In this document: positions 23,887-31,594 of the stretch, one piece after another | Position numbering within the stretch: position 1 is the first letter of the stretch | Layout: each line of letters begins with the position of its first letter | NCBI GenBank assembly: GCA_050943735.1 | Contig: JBMNPT010000003.1 | Location: forward strand, 124,001-188,000 | Origin: JBMNPT01 sp050943735 | Lineage (GTDB): Bacteria > Bacillota > Clostridia > Oscillospirales > RGIG577 | DNA: 64,000 nt | Reading direction: 5' to 3' | Notes under the pieces: generated by a model | Told to the model about the DNA's origin: nothing | What the model saw: only the letters and a program-made list of their open reading frames with translations | The model's database searches: none | Position numbers and translations under genes: made by a program

Positions 23887-25272
23887 TTACTGCTTGCTCT
23901 TTATGTACTCATCGATGGCAGCAGCAGCCTTCTTGCCAGCACCCATGGCCAGAATTACCGTAGCGGCACCTGTCACAGCGTCACCACCGGCATATACGCC
24001 TTCCTTGGAGGTCTTGCCGTCCTCATCGGCTACGATACAGCCCTTGCGGTTGGTTTCCAGACCCTTGGTGGTGGACTTGATCAGGGGGTTGGGAGAAGTA
24101 CCAATGGACATGATCACAGCATCCACATCCAGCACAAACTCGCTGCCGGGCTTCTCAACAGGTCTTCTTCTTCCGGATTCATCGGGCTCGCCCAGTTCCA
24201 TCTCGATGCACTTGATGCCAGTTACCCAGCCGTTTTCATCGCCCAGGATCTCCACAGGATTGTTGAGCAGCTTGAACACAATGCCCTCTTCCTTGGCGTG
24301 GTGTACTTCTTCCGCTCTAGCAGGCAGTTCGGCCTCGCTCCGACGATATACAATGTATACGTCAGCGCCCAGACGCTTTGCACATCTGGCAGCATCCATG
24401 GCCACGTTACCACCGCCTACTACTGCTACGCACTTATTCTTGCGGATGGGAGTGTCATATTCATCCTTGTATGCCTTCATCAGGTTGATACGAGTGAGGA
24501 ATTCGTTGGCAGAATATACACCATTGAGGTTTTCACCAGGGATGTGCATGAAGGAGGGCAGACCAGCACCGCTACCAATGAACACAGCTTCGTAGCCGTC
24601 TTCAAACAGCTCATCCACCGATACCACCTTACCGGTTACCATATTGGTTTCAATGTCCACGCCCATATCCTTCAGCTTCTGGATTTCAGCCTGTACAATT
24701 TCCTTGGGCAGACGGAACTGGGGAATGCCATACATCAGCACGCCGCCAGCTACGTGGAAGGCTTCCAGGATGGTCACCTGATACCCCATCTTGGCCAGGT
24801 CACCAGCACAGGTCAGACCTGCAGGGCCAGCGCCCACAACGGCAACTTTATGGCCATTGGAAACGGGCTTTTCTTCTTTTTCGTGGATGTTTTCCATGGC
24901 CCAGTCTGCCACAAAACGTTCCAGACGGCCGATGCCAACCGGTTCGCCCTTGATGCCACGAACACATTTGCCCTCACACTGGTTCTCCTGGGGACATACA
25001 CGTCCGCACACAGCAGGCAGAGAGTTGGTTTCCTTGATCTTGTAGTAAGCGCCCTTGAAATCGCCCGCGGCCACCAGAGAAATAAACTCGGGAATTTTTA
25101 CGTTTACAGGGCAACCAGCCACGCAGGGCTTGTTTTTGCAGTTGAGGCAACGAGTGGCTTCATTGACAGCCATCTCAGCGGTATAGCCCAGAGCCACTTC
25201 CTCAAAGTTCTTATTTCTTACGTCAGGTGCCTGTTCGGGCATCTTGGTTTTTTCCAAACACATATTTGCCAT
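23887..25272 (-). CDS. nfnB: NfnB: large subunit of NADH-dependent reduced ferredoxin:NADP+ oxidoreductase
   Basis: 461 residues resembling the glutamate synthase small subunit. The N-terminal Fe-S region has CLNCKNKPCVAGCPVNVKIP and CGRVCPQENQCEGKCVRG, ligands for two [4Fe-4S] clusters. Then an FAD-binding loop VVGAGPAGLTCAGDLA and an NADPH-binding loop VVGGGNVAMDAARCA. On its own it might be called NADPH-dependent glutamate synthase, but it is 13 bases downstream of an NfnA-type gene and no glutamate synthase large subunit is nearby, so flavin-based electron bifurcation between NADH, NADPH and ferredoxin is the better reading. Confidence 0.85.
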   Translation of the reverse strand: MANMCLEKTKMPEQAPDVRNKNFEEVALGYTAEMAVNEATRCLNCKNKPCVAGCPVNVKIPEFISLVAAGDFKGAYYKIKETNSLPAVCGRVCPQENQCEGKCVRGIKGEPVGIGRLERFVADWAMENIHEKEEKPVSNGHKVAVVGAGPAGLTCAGDLAKMGYQVTILEAFHVAGGVLMYGIPQFRLPKEIVQAEIQKLKDMGVDIETNMVTGKVVSVDELFEDGYEAVFIGSGAGLPSFMHIPGENLNGVYSANEFLTRINLMKAYKDEYDTPIRKNKCVAVVGGGNVAMDAARCAKRLGADVYIVYRRSEAELPARAEEVHHAKEEGIVFKLLNNPVEILGDENGWVTGIKCIEMELGEPDESGRRRPVEKPGSEFVLDVDAVIMSIGTSPNPLIKSTTKGLETNRKGCIVADEDGKTSKEGVYAGGDAVTGAATVILAMGAGKKAAAAIDEYIKSKQ

Positions 25273-25285
25273 CGAAATCCACTCC

Positions 25286-26146
25286 TTACTTGGACAGCTT
25301 ATCAGCCTGTGCCATCATATTACAATAGTGATCTGCGGCCTCTCTCTCCTGAGGCTTGTACATCTGGCTTCTGCGAATTGCTTCATCAAAGTCCACCTGA
25401 TGACCGTCAAAATCAGGACCGTCCACACAGGCAAACTTGGTTTCGCCGCCCACGGTCAGACGACAGCCGCCGCACATGCCGGTACCGTCGATCATCACAG
25501 GGTTCATGCTCACGATGGTCTTGACACCGTACTTCTTGGTCAGCTCGCACACAAACTTCATCATGATCAGGGGACCGATGGCGATAACAGCATCATACTG
25601 ATTGCCAGCTTCCAGCAACTCCTTGAGAGCGTCGGTGACAAAGCCCTTGTTGCCGTTGGAACCATCGTCGGTCTTCACATACAGATTGGTGCAGGCAGCC
25701 CGCATTTCATCTTCCAGGATGATGATATCCTTGGTACGGAAACCGGCGATCATATCCACTTCACAGCCCAGGCTGTGCAGCTTCTTAGCCTGGGGATAAG
25801 CGATGGCGCAGCCCAGACCGCCGCCGATAACGGCTACCTTCTTGAGACCTTCAGTGTGAGAGGCAATGCCCAGAGGTCCCACAAAGTCGCTGATATACTC
25901 CCCTTCTTCCTTGTCGCGGAGCATCATGGTGGTCTTGCCTACCACCTGGAAAATGATGGTGACAGTGCCCTTTTCCCGATCAAAATCAGCCACTGTCAGA
26001 GGAATCCGTTCGCCCTCTTCATTGACACGCAAAATGATGAACTGACCGGGTTCACATTTTTTCGCGATCTTGTCAGCCTGAATTTCCATCAGGATGACCT
26101 GTTCGTTCAAAACCTTTTTCCGAACGATCTTGTACATATTGCTCAC
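25286..26146 (-). CDS. nfnA: NfnA: FAD/NAD- and [2Fe-2S]-binding subunit of the transhydrogenase
   Basis: 286 residues of the sulfide/dihydroorotate dehydrogenase-like ferredoxin reductase family. FAD-domain motif GQFIILRVNEEGERIPLT, NAD-binding VIGGGLGCAIAYPQA, and a C-terminal [2Fe-2S] set MIDGTGMCGGCRLTV ... FACVDGPDFDGHQVDF. The pairing with nfnB directly downstream is the diagnostic gene order. Dihydroorotate dehydrogenase PyrK and sulfide dehydrogenase are the alternatives. A consensus promoter is present upstream. Confidence 0.85.
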   Translation of the reverse strand: MSNMYKIVRKKVLNEQVILMEIQADKIAKKCEPGQFIILRVNEEGERIPLTVADFDREKGTVTIIFQVVGKTTMMLRDKEEGEYISDFVGPLGIASHTEGLKKVAVIGGGLGCAIAYPQAKKLHSLGCEVDMIAGFRTKDIIILEDEMRAACTNLYVKTDDGSNGNKGFVTDALKELLEAGNQYDAVIAIGPLIMMKFVCELTKKYGVKTIVSMNPVMIDGTGMCGGCRLTVGGETKFACVDGPDFDGHQVDFDEAIRRSQMYKPQEREAADHYCNMMAQADKLSK

Positions 26147-26192
26147 TCCTTGTCCCTTTTATATGAAATTTTGCAAGTTTACACGCTTATTC

Positions 26193-26221
26193 ATTATATA
26201 CGATTCCCACTGTAATTTCAA
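26193..26221 (-). promoter_or_regulatory. Promoter of nfnAB
   Basis: On the minus strand: -35 TTGAAA (26216-26221), 17-base spacer, -10 TATAAT (26193-26198), 47 bases before the nfnA ATG. Confidence 0.75.
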
Positions 26222-26243
26222 CAGATTGTGAATATTTCTACAA

Positions 26244-26275
26244 AAAAGAGTGTGGAAAAATTTCCACACTCTTTT
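26244..26275 (-). terminator. Terminator of the lon-engB-lysA-ydcF operon
   Basis: Fifteen-bp perfect arms (AAAAGAGTGTGGAAA and its complement) followed on the minus strand by TTTTTTG, six bases past the preceding stop. Confidence 0.88.
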
Positions 26276-26280
26276 GCACA

Positions 26281-27054
26281 TCATAAAAGACCCAATTTCA
26301 TGAGTACCATCCCACCCATCTCACGGGCCCAATATCCAGCTCGCAGCATCAAAGGTGCTCTGGAAGATACAGTCCCGCTGGCAGGAGCGCCTTCTCTGTC
26401 AAACAGCTCCAACGCCCGGCTCTGGTGATAGTCATCGGTGATAATGACCATAGAAGTGCTCCATCCTTCTTGTCTGGCAATATCCAGACTGTTGTGGATG
26501 TTCTCTTCGGTATTGTGGGATTCATTTTCCTGCCTGATGCGGCTGGGGTCAATCCCTCGATCTTCCAGCCACTGGGCCATGCATTCACTTTCCGCCATGG
26601 GCTCGTCCGGTCCCTGGCCTCCGCTGACAATGCACACCGCCTCCGGATTCTCGTTAAGATAGGAAAGCGCTGCTTCCAGCCGTCCCTGCAACATCATGGA
26701 AGGCTCTCCACTGGGATACACCTGACAACCCAGCACAATGGCCACAGGCTGTTGCTGGGTTAGAGGTTCCAAAGACGCCTGCTGGTTCATCTGAAACAGC
26801 AGTGCCGCGCACAGAGCGATACCTCCCACCAGCACCATTCGAATCATCCAGCAAAGCCACCGGATATGCCTGTCCAGCCACTGGGCAAGCCAGGGCCATA
26901 ATAGGCAACCCATCCCACCAGCCAGCAGCGCGGCATTTCCGATGTGAAACACTCCATAGGGCAAAGATCCGAAGCCCAGTGTCAGCAAAACAACCCCCAG
27001 TACAATACAAAATACCCTCTCCCCCCACAGGAAGGGATGGAGTTTTTGTCTCAT
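26281..27054 (-). CDS. YdcF/SanA-family (DUF218) membrane-anchored protein
   Basis: 257 residues with three to four N-terminal transmembrane segments (about 13-31, 35-58 and 66-86) and an extracytoplasmic DUF218 domain: AIVLGCQVYPSGEPSMMLQGRL, SGGQGPDE, ESHNTEENIHNS and TDDYHQSRA. The family is linked to envelope integrity (SanA, ElyC). Its ATG overlaps the lysA stop, so it is cotranscribed with lysA. Confidence 0.85.
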   Translation of the reverse strand: MRQKLHPFLWGERVFCIVLGVVLLTLGFGSLPYGVFHIGNAALLAGGMGCLLWPWLAQWLDRHIRWLCWMIRMVLVGGIALCAALLFQMNQQASLEPLTQQQPVAIVLGCQVYPSGEPSMMLQGRLEAALSYLNENPEAVCIVSGGQGPDEPMAESECMAQWLEDRGIDPSRIRQENESHNTEENIHNSLDIARQEGWSTSMVIITDDYHQSRALELFDREGAPASGTVSSRAPLMLRAGYWAREMGGMVLMKLGLL

Positions 27055-28346
27055 AGGTCGTTGCGAATCAAATCCTCATAGCTTTCCCGCTGCACAACCA
27101 GCTTGCTCTCACCATTCCGAACAAACACCACAGGAGGGTTGGGAATGCGGTTGTAATGGGAAGCCATGGAATAGTTATACGCCCCGGTGGCCAATGTGGC
27201 CAGGATATCTCCCGCGTGGGGCTGCTGCAGTGCCACGTCCTTCCCCAACAGGTCGCCGCTTTCACAGCACTTGCCTGCGATGGTGACACAGGCATCTTTT
27301 TTCTCATTCATACGATTGGCCAGTTCAAAGGTGTACTCCGACTGATACAGGATATACCGAGGGTTGTCCGGCATACCGCCGTCCACCGATACATAAGTGC
27401 GAATGCCGGGAATTTCCTTGACACCTCCAACAGTGTACAGAGTGATACCCGCCGGTGCCACTAGACTGCGTCCAGGTTCCATGAGAATCCGGGGCAGACG
27501 GATCCCACGCTGCGCACATACCTTTTTAACCGCCACCGACACCTCACGGATGTACTGGTCATATTCCACCGGGTCGTCGTTTTCAGTATACTTGATGCCA
27601 AAACCACCGCCCAGATTCAGCTCGGTCATTTCGTGGCCCAGCTTGTCCTTCACATCCGCCATAAAGTTCAGCATCACTTCTGCGGCGTGGACAAAGGGAT
27701 CCAGATCAAAGATCTGCGAACCAATGTGGCAGTGAACGCCCACGACCTGTACATGAGGGGTATGCAGTGCCTTTTCCACAATATCCAGCGCCTCACCGGT
27801 TTCCAGCGCAACACCAAACTTGGAGTCAATCTGACCTGTCTGGATAAAGCTGTGGGTGTGGGCGTCGATGCCCGGCTTGATGCGGAACAGAATGTGAGCG
27901 GTGCAATTCATCTCGTTGGCCAGCTCACTGAGCCGCTGCAGTTCTTCTGCATTGTCCACTACAATACGGCCCACTCCGTTTTCCAAGGCCATTTTCAGCT
28001 CATCCTGGGTTTTGTTGTTGCCGTGGAAATACACCTTCTCCATGGGAAATCCAGCCTTCAGAGCGGTGTACAATTCACCGCCGGATACCACATCCACGCC
28101 CAGACCTTCTTCCTTCGCCACCTGATAGATGTACTTGCAGGAGAACGCCTTACTGGCGTACAAGGCCAGACCGTTTCCATTGTAGTAAGTATCCAGTGCG
28201 TTTTTATAAATCCGGCAGTATTTCCGGATGAGATCTTCATCCATCACATAGAGTGGAGTGCCGTACTGCTGGGCCAGCTGTACAGTGTCCATCCCGCCGA
28301 TGGTCAAATGCTTCTGTTCATTGATTCCCAAACATTCTGAAATCAT
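27051..28346 (-). CDS. lysA: Diaminopimelate decarboxylase
   Basis: PLP enzyme making lysine from meso-DAP; 431 residues. ATG 28346 follows GAGGAGG and overlaps the engB stop; a much longer open frame upstream runs inside engB and is rejected. Seen: ALYASKAFSCKYI with the Schiff-base lysine, HCHIGSQIFDLDPF, the glycine-rich phosphate site NLGGGFGIKYT, EPGRSLVAPAG and the active-site CESGDLLG. Completes the lysine route begun by asd-dapA-dapB 18 kb away. Confidence 0.96.
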   Translation of the reverse strand: MISECLGINEQKHLTIGGMDTVQLAQQYGTPLYVMDEDLIRKYCRIYKNALDTYYNGNGLALYASKAFSCKYIYQVAKEEGLGVDVVSGGELYTALKAGFPMEKVYFHGNNKTQDELKMALENGVGRIVVDNAEELQRLSELANEMNCTAHILFRIKPGIDAHTHSFIQTGQIDSKFGVALETGEALDIVEKALHTPHVQVVGVHCHIGSQIFDLDPFVHAAEVMLNFMADVKDKLGHEMTELNLGGGFGIKYTENDDPVEYDQYIREVSVAVKKVCAQRGIRLPRILMEPGRSLVAPAGITLYTVGGVKEIPGIRTYVSVDGGMPDNPRYILYQSEYTFELANRMNEKKDACVTIAGKCCESGDLLGKDVALQQPHAGDILATLATGAYNYSMASHYNRIPNPPVVFVRNGESKLVVQRESYEDLIRNDL

Positions 28347-28954
28347 GCTTCGACCTCCTCGTTGGTTTTCTTTTGTATATGCTGTTGGATGTGCTCCAAC
28401 AGTGCTTCCCGGCCTGTTCCCTTTTCCGCTGAAAATACCAGCACAGGGATTTCCGGCTCCAGCTGCAGTTCTGTGCGGATCATGGCACAGTTTTCCTGTG
28501 CCGCTTTGGCGGAGAGCTTGTCTGCCTTGGTACACACCACCATAAATGGCCTGCCGCACTGTTTCAGCCAGGCCACCATGGTACGGTCATCTGCGGTGGG
28601 CTTATGCCGTATGTCGATGAGCTGAATCATCAGCCGCATGTCGGCTGTGGAATTGAGATAACCGTCAATCAGACGCCCCCAGCGCTCCCGTTCTTTTTGA
28701 GAGACCTTGGCGTAACCATAGCCTGGCAGGTCTACGAATAGCAGCGTTTTGTCAATTTCATAAAAATTGATGGTGGCGGTTTTTCCCGGAGCCGAACTGG
28801 TGCGGGCCAGATTTTTGCGCAGCAGCAACCGGTTGATCAGAGAGGATTTCCCCACGTTGGATCGGCCGATCATCACAATATGCGGCAGCGGATCATCGGG
28901 AATCTGATGGAGATTGCCAGCGGAAATGCGAAGGTTTGCGTTATTCAAATTCAT
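28343..28954 (-). CDS. engB: Ribosome biogenesis GTP-binding protein
   Basis: YsxC/YihA GTPase needed for 50S assembly; 203 residues. G1 GRSNVGKSSLINRLL, G3 DLPGYGYAKVS, G4 TKADKLS. Placement directly after lon (14 bases) is common in Firmicutes. Stop overlaps the lysA start. Confidence 0.95.
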   Translation of the reverse strand: MNLNNANLRISAGNLHQIPDDPLPHIVMIGRSNVGKSSLINRLLLRKNLARTSSAPGKTATINFYEIDKTLLFVDLPGYGYAKVSQKERERWGRLIDGYLNSTADMRLMIQLIDIRHKPTADDRTMVAWLKQCGRPFMVVCTKADKLSAKAAQENCAMIRTELQLEPEIPVLVFSAEKGTGREALLEHIQQHIQKKTNEEVEA

Positions 28955-28968
28955 GGTCCCTCTCCTTT

Positions 28969-31443
28969 TTACTGGGCAATCCGGCCGGAAGGCTGTTTGT
29001 CCCGCTCTCCATGATAGGAATTTCCCGCGTCAGGGAGCTCTTTTTTCTCTGACTTGGATGGCAAATACTGATTGCCTTTTTCCACTGGTGCCAAGGCTAC
29101 CGCCAATACTTCATCCATGTTGGAAGCGGTGACAAACCGTACATGTTCCCGTACCGCAGGATCAATTTCTTCCAAATCCCGCTGGTTTTCCCGGGGAATA
29201 ATCACCGTCTTCATGCCATGCTTGTAGGCCGCCATGGTTTTTTCCTTGAGTCCTCCAATGGCCAGCACCCGTCCACGGATGGTCACTTCACCCGTCATGG
29301 CCACATCATGCAGCACCGGAGTTCCCGTCAGAGCCGAAACAATGGCTGTCGCCATGGTAATACCGGCAGAAGGCCCATCCTTGGGAATGGCTCCCTGAGG
29401 GAAATGAATGTGAATGTCGTTGTTTTTGTAAAATTCCTCATCAATTCCCAGCTGACTGCACCGGCTGCGGATGTAACTGATGGCAGCATGAGCCGATTCC
29501 TTCATCACATCTCCCAGACTACCGGTGAGCTCAATTTTACCGGAGCCCTTCATCACATTGACTTCCACATACAGGATATCGCCGCCCACCTGGGTCCAGG
29601 CAAGGCCGCATACCACACCCACTTCGTCTTCCTTACAGGTAGCGTCGGGCAGATACTTGATGACACCTAAATAATCGTGCAGATTTTTGCGGGTAACAGA
29701 AACCCGACTGACGCCATCTTCTACCATGCGCACCGCGGCTTTACGGCACACCTTTGCCAGTGCCCGCTCCAAATTCCGAACACCCGATTCCCGGGTGTAT
29801 CCTTCTATGATGGCATTGATGGCATCATCGCTGATGGAGAGACTGCGCCGCTCCAGCCCGTGTTTCTTCATCACCTTAGGCAGCAGATGCTTCCGGGCGA
29901 TATGTACCTTTTCCTCCTGGGTATAACTGCCCAGTTCGATGACTTCCATACGGTCCAGCAGCGGACGTGGGATGGTATCCAGCGTGTTGGCCGTCACAAT
30001 AAACAGTACATCGGACAGATCCACCGGCAATTCCACATAATGATCCCGAAACGCCACATTCTGTTCTCCATCAAAGGCTTCCAAAAGCGCTGCAGCAGGG
30101 TCTCCCCGGAAATCACTGGCCATCTTGTCCACTTCATCCAGCATCATCACACAGTTGCGGCTTCCGCTTTGAATCAAAGCGGAAATGATACGACCGGGCA
30201 TGGCGCCAATGTAGGTCTTACGGTGACCGCGGATATCGGCCTCATCCCGCACACCACCCAGAGAAAGGCGTACAAACTTGCGCCCCATTGCCTCTGCCAC
30301 TGAGTGTCCAATGGAGGTCTTACCCACTCCAGGCGGGCCCACCAGACAGAGAATCTGTCCTTTCAAATCCCGGTTGAGCTGCTTGACAGCCAGAAATTCA
30401 AGGATTTGTTCCTTGACCTTTTCCATGCCATAATGCTCAGCATCCAGCAATTTACGTGCTTTGGGTACGCTGAGACGATCTCGGGTGGTGGTACTCCAGG
30501 GAATAGAGAGTACCGTATCCAGATAGGTACGGATGACCATGCCTTCCGACGACCCCTGAGAAGTGCGGCTCAGCCGGTCCACTTCCTTGAGGAGTTTTTC
30601 CTGGATCTCTTCCGGGAGCTTCAAGTCCATGATCCGCTGGGTGAATGCTTCACATTCCTTCTGAATGCCGTCGCCTTCATCCAGTTCAATCTGAATGGCC
30701 TTGAGCTGCTCCCGCAACACATATTCTCGCTGATTCTTGTCGATTTGCTCTTTGACTCGTTTGGCCACAGATGCCTCGACTTCCATTACATCAATTTCAC
30801 GTTTCAGAAAAACAGTGAGCTTTTCGGCGCGCACATAGGGATCAAATTCTGCCAGAATTTCTTGCTTATCCTCCATGCGAAGGGCAATGTTGGCGCAGAT
30901 CAGATCCGCCAACCGGCCGGGATGATTGCAGTCCATTACCTTGAGAATGATGTCATTTCCACTGCGATTTTGATAGGCGCAATATTCATCAAAAGCATCC
31001 CGCAAGGTGGACACATAAGCCATGGCCTCTACACTTTCTTCATCCACCGGAACTTCATCCACCAGCGTGATGTTGCCCCGCAGACAGGGAGTTTGACCGG
31101 TGAGTTCCTCCAGAATGCCCCGGCTGATTCCTTCCACCAGCACACGCATATTGTCGCCCGGCATACGCAAAATCTGCTTAATGCGAGCCATGGTACCCAC
31201 CTGAAACAGATCGTCTTTGCCGGGATTGTCAGTGGAGAGCTGTTTCTGGGCAACCAGAAAAATATTCTGCCCTTCCCGCATGGCCTGTTCCAGCGATTTG
31301 ACCGACCGTTCACGGCCCACGTCAAAATGAATGTGAATCCCGTTGAATACCACCAGTCCCCGTAGGGCTAGTACAGGAATGTTTTCCACTCGTTTCCCTT
31401 GTTTTTCCTCTATTTCCAATAACATAGCATTATTTTCACTCAT
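28969..31443 (-). CDS. lon: ATP-dependent protease La
   Basis: 824 residues. ATG 31443 was chosen: GGAGG lies 8 bases before it, whereas an ATG at 31449 is only 2 bases from that site. N-terminal substrate-binding LAN domain (from about residue 20), AAA+ module with Walker A GPPGVGKTS and Walker B MLDEVDKM, and the C-terminal protease domain with the Ser692/Lys735 dyad in KDGPSAGITM and GGLKEK. A roughly 30-residue polar tail follows the protease domain. Heads the lon-engB-lysA-ydcF operon. Confidence 0.96.
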   Translation of the reverse strand: MSENNAMLLEIEEKQGKRVENIPVLALRGLVVFNGIHIHFDVGRERSVKSLEQAMREGQNIFLVAQKQLSTDNPGKDDLFQVGTMARIKQILRMPGDNMRVLVEGISRGILEELTGQTPCLRGNITLVDEVPVDEESVEAMAYVSTLRDAFDEYCAYQNRSGNDIILKVMDCNHPGRLADLICANIALRMEDKQEILAEFDPYVRAEKLTVFLKREIDVMEVEASVAKRVKEQIDKNQREYVLREQLKAIQIELDEGDGIQKECEAFTQRIMDLKLPEEIQEKLLKEVDRLSRTSQGSSEGMVIRTYLDTVLSIPWSTTTRDRLSVPKARKLLDAEHYGMEKVKEQILEFLAVKQLNRDLKGQILCLVGPPGVGKTSIGHSVAEAMGRKFVRLSLGGVRDEADIRGHRKTYIGAMPGRIISALIQSGSRNCVMMLDEVDKMASDFRGDPAAALLEAFDGEQNVAFRDHYVELPVDLSDVLFIVTANTLDTIPRPLLDRMEVIELGSYTQEEKVHIARKHLLPKVMKKHGLERRSLSISDDAINAIIEGYTRESGVRNLERALAKVCRKAAVRMVEDGVSRVSVTRKNLHDYLGVIKYLPDATCKEDEVGVVCGLAWTQVGGDILYVEVNVMKGSGKIELTGSLGDVMKESAHAAISYIRSRCSQLGIDEEFYKNNDIHIHFPQGAIPKDGPSAGITMATAIVSALTGTPVLHDVAMTGEVTIRGRVLAIGGLKEKTMAAYKHGMKTVIIPRENQRDLEEIDPAVREHVRFVTASNMDEVLAVALAPVEKGNQYLPSKSEKKELPDAGNSYHGERDKQPSGRIAQ

Positions 31444-31489
31444 ATCCATTACCTCCGTATGACAGCTGTCCATGCAAACTGTCATTCTT

Positions 31490-31518
31490 ATTATAATATC
31501 CGCCTCCTGTTTTTTCAA
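31490..31518 (-). promoter_or_regulatory. Promoter of the lon operon
   Basis: Minus strand: -35 TTGAAA (31513-31518), 17-base spacer, -10 TATAAT (31490-31495). The leader contains TGACAG ... CTGTCA, a possible small stem before the ribosome-binding site. No CIRCE or CtsR operator was recognised. Confidence 0.75.
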
Positions 31519-31594
31519 GCCGAAGCTCTTATTTTTGCATATTTTTACACAGCATCCTGCAATTTGAATACTCTTTTTGTATAGATATGTTCTT

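Noticed and set aside
23851..25524. 557-codon plus-strand frame opposite nfnB and nfnA
   Set aside because: Shadow of highly conserved minus-strand genes; low-complexity His/Gln-rich product without recognisable domains.
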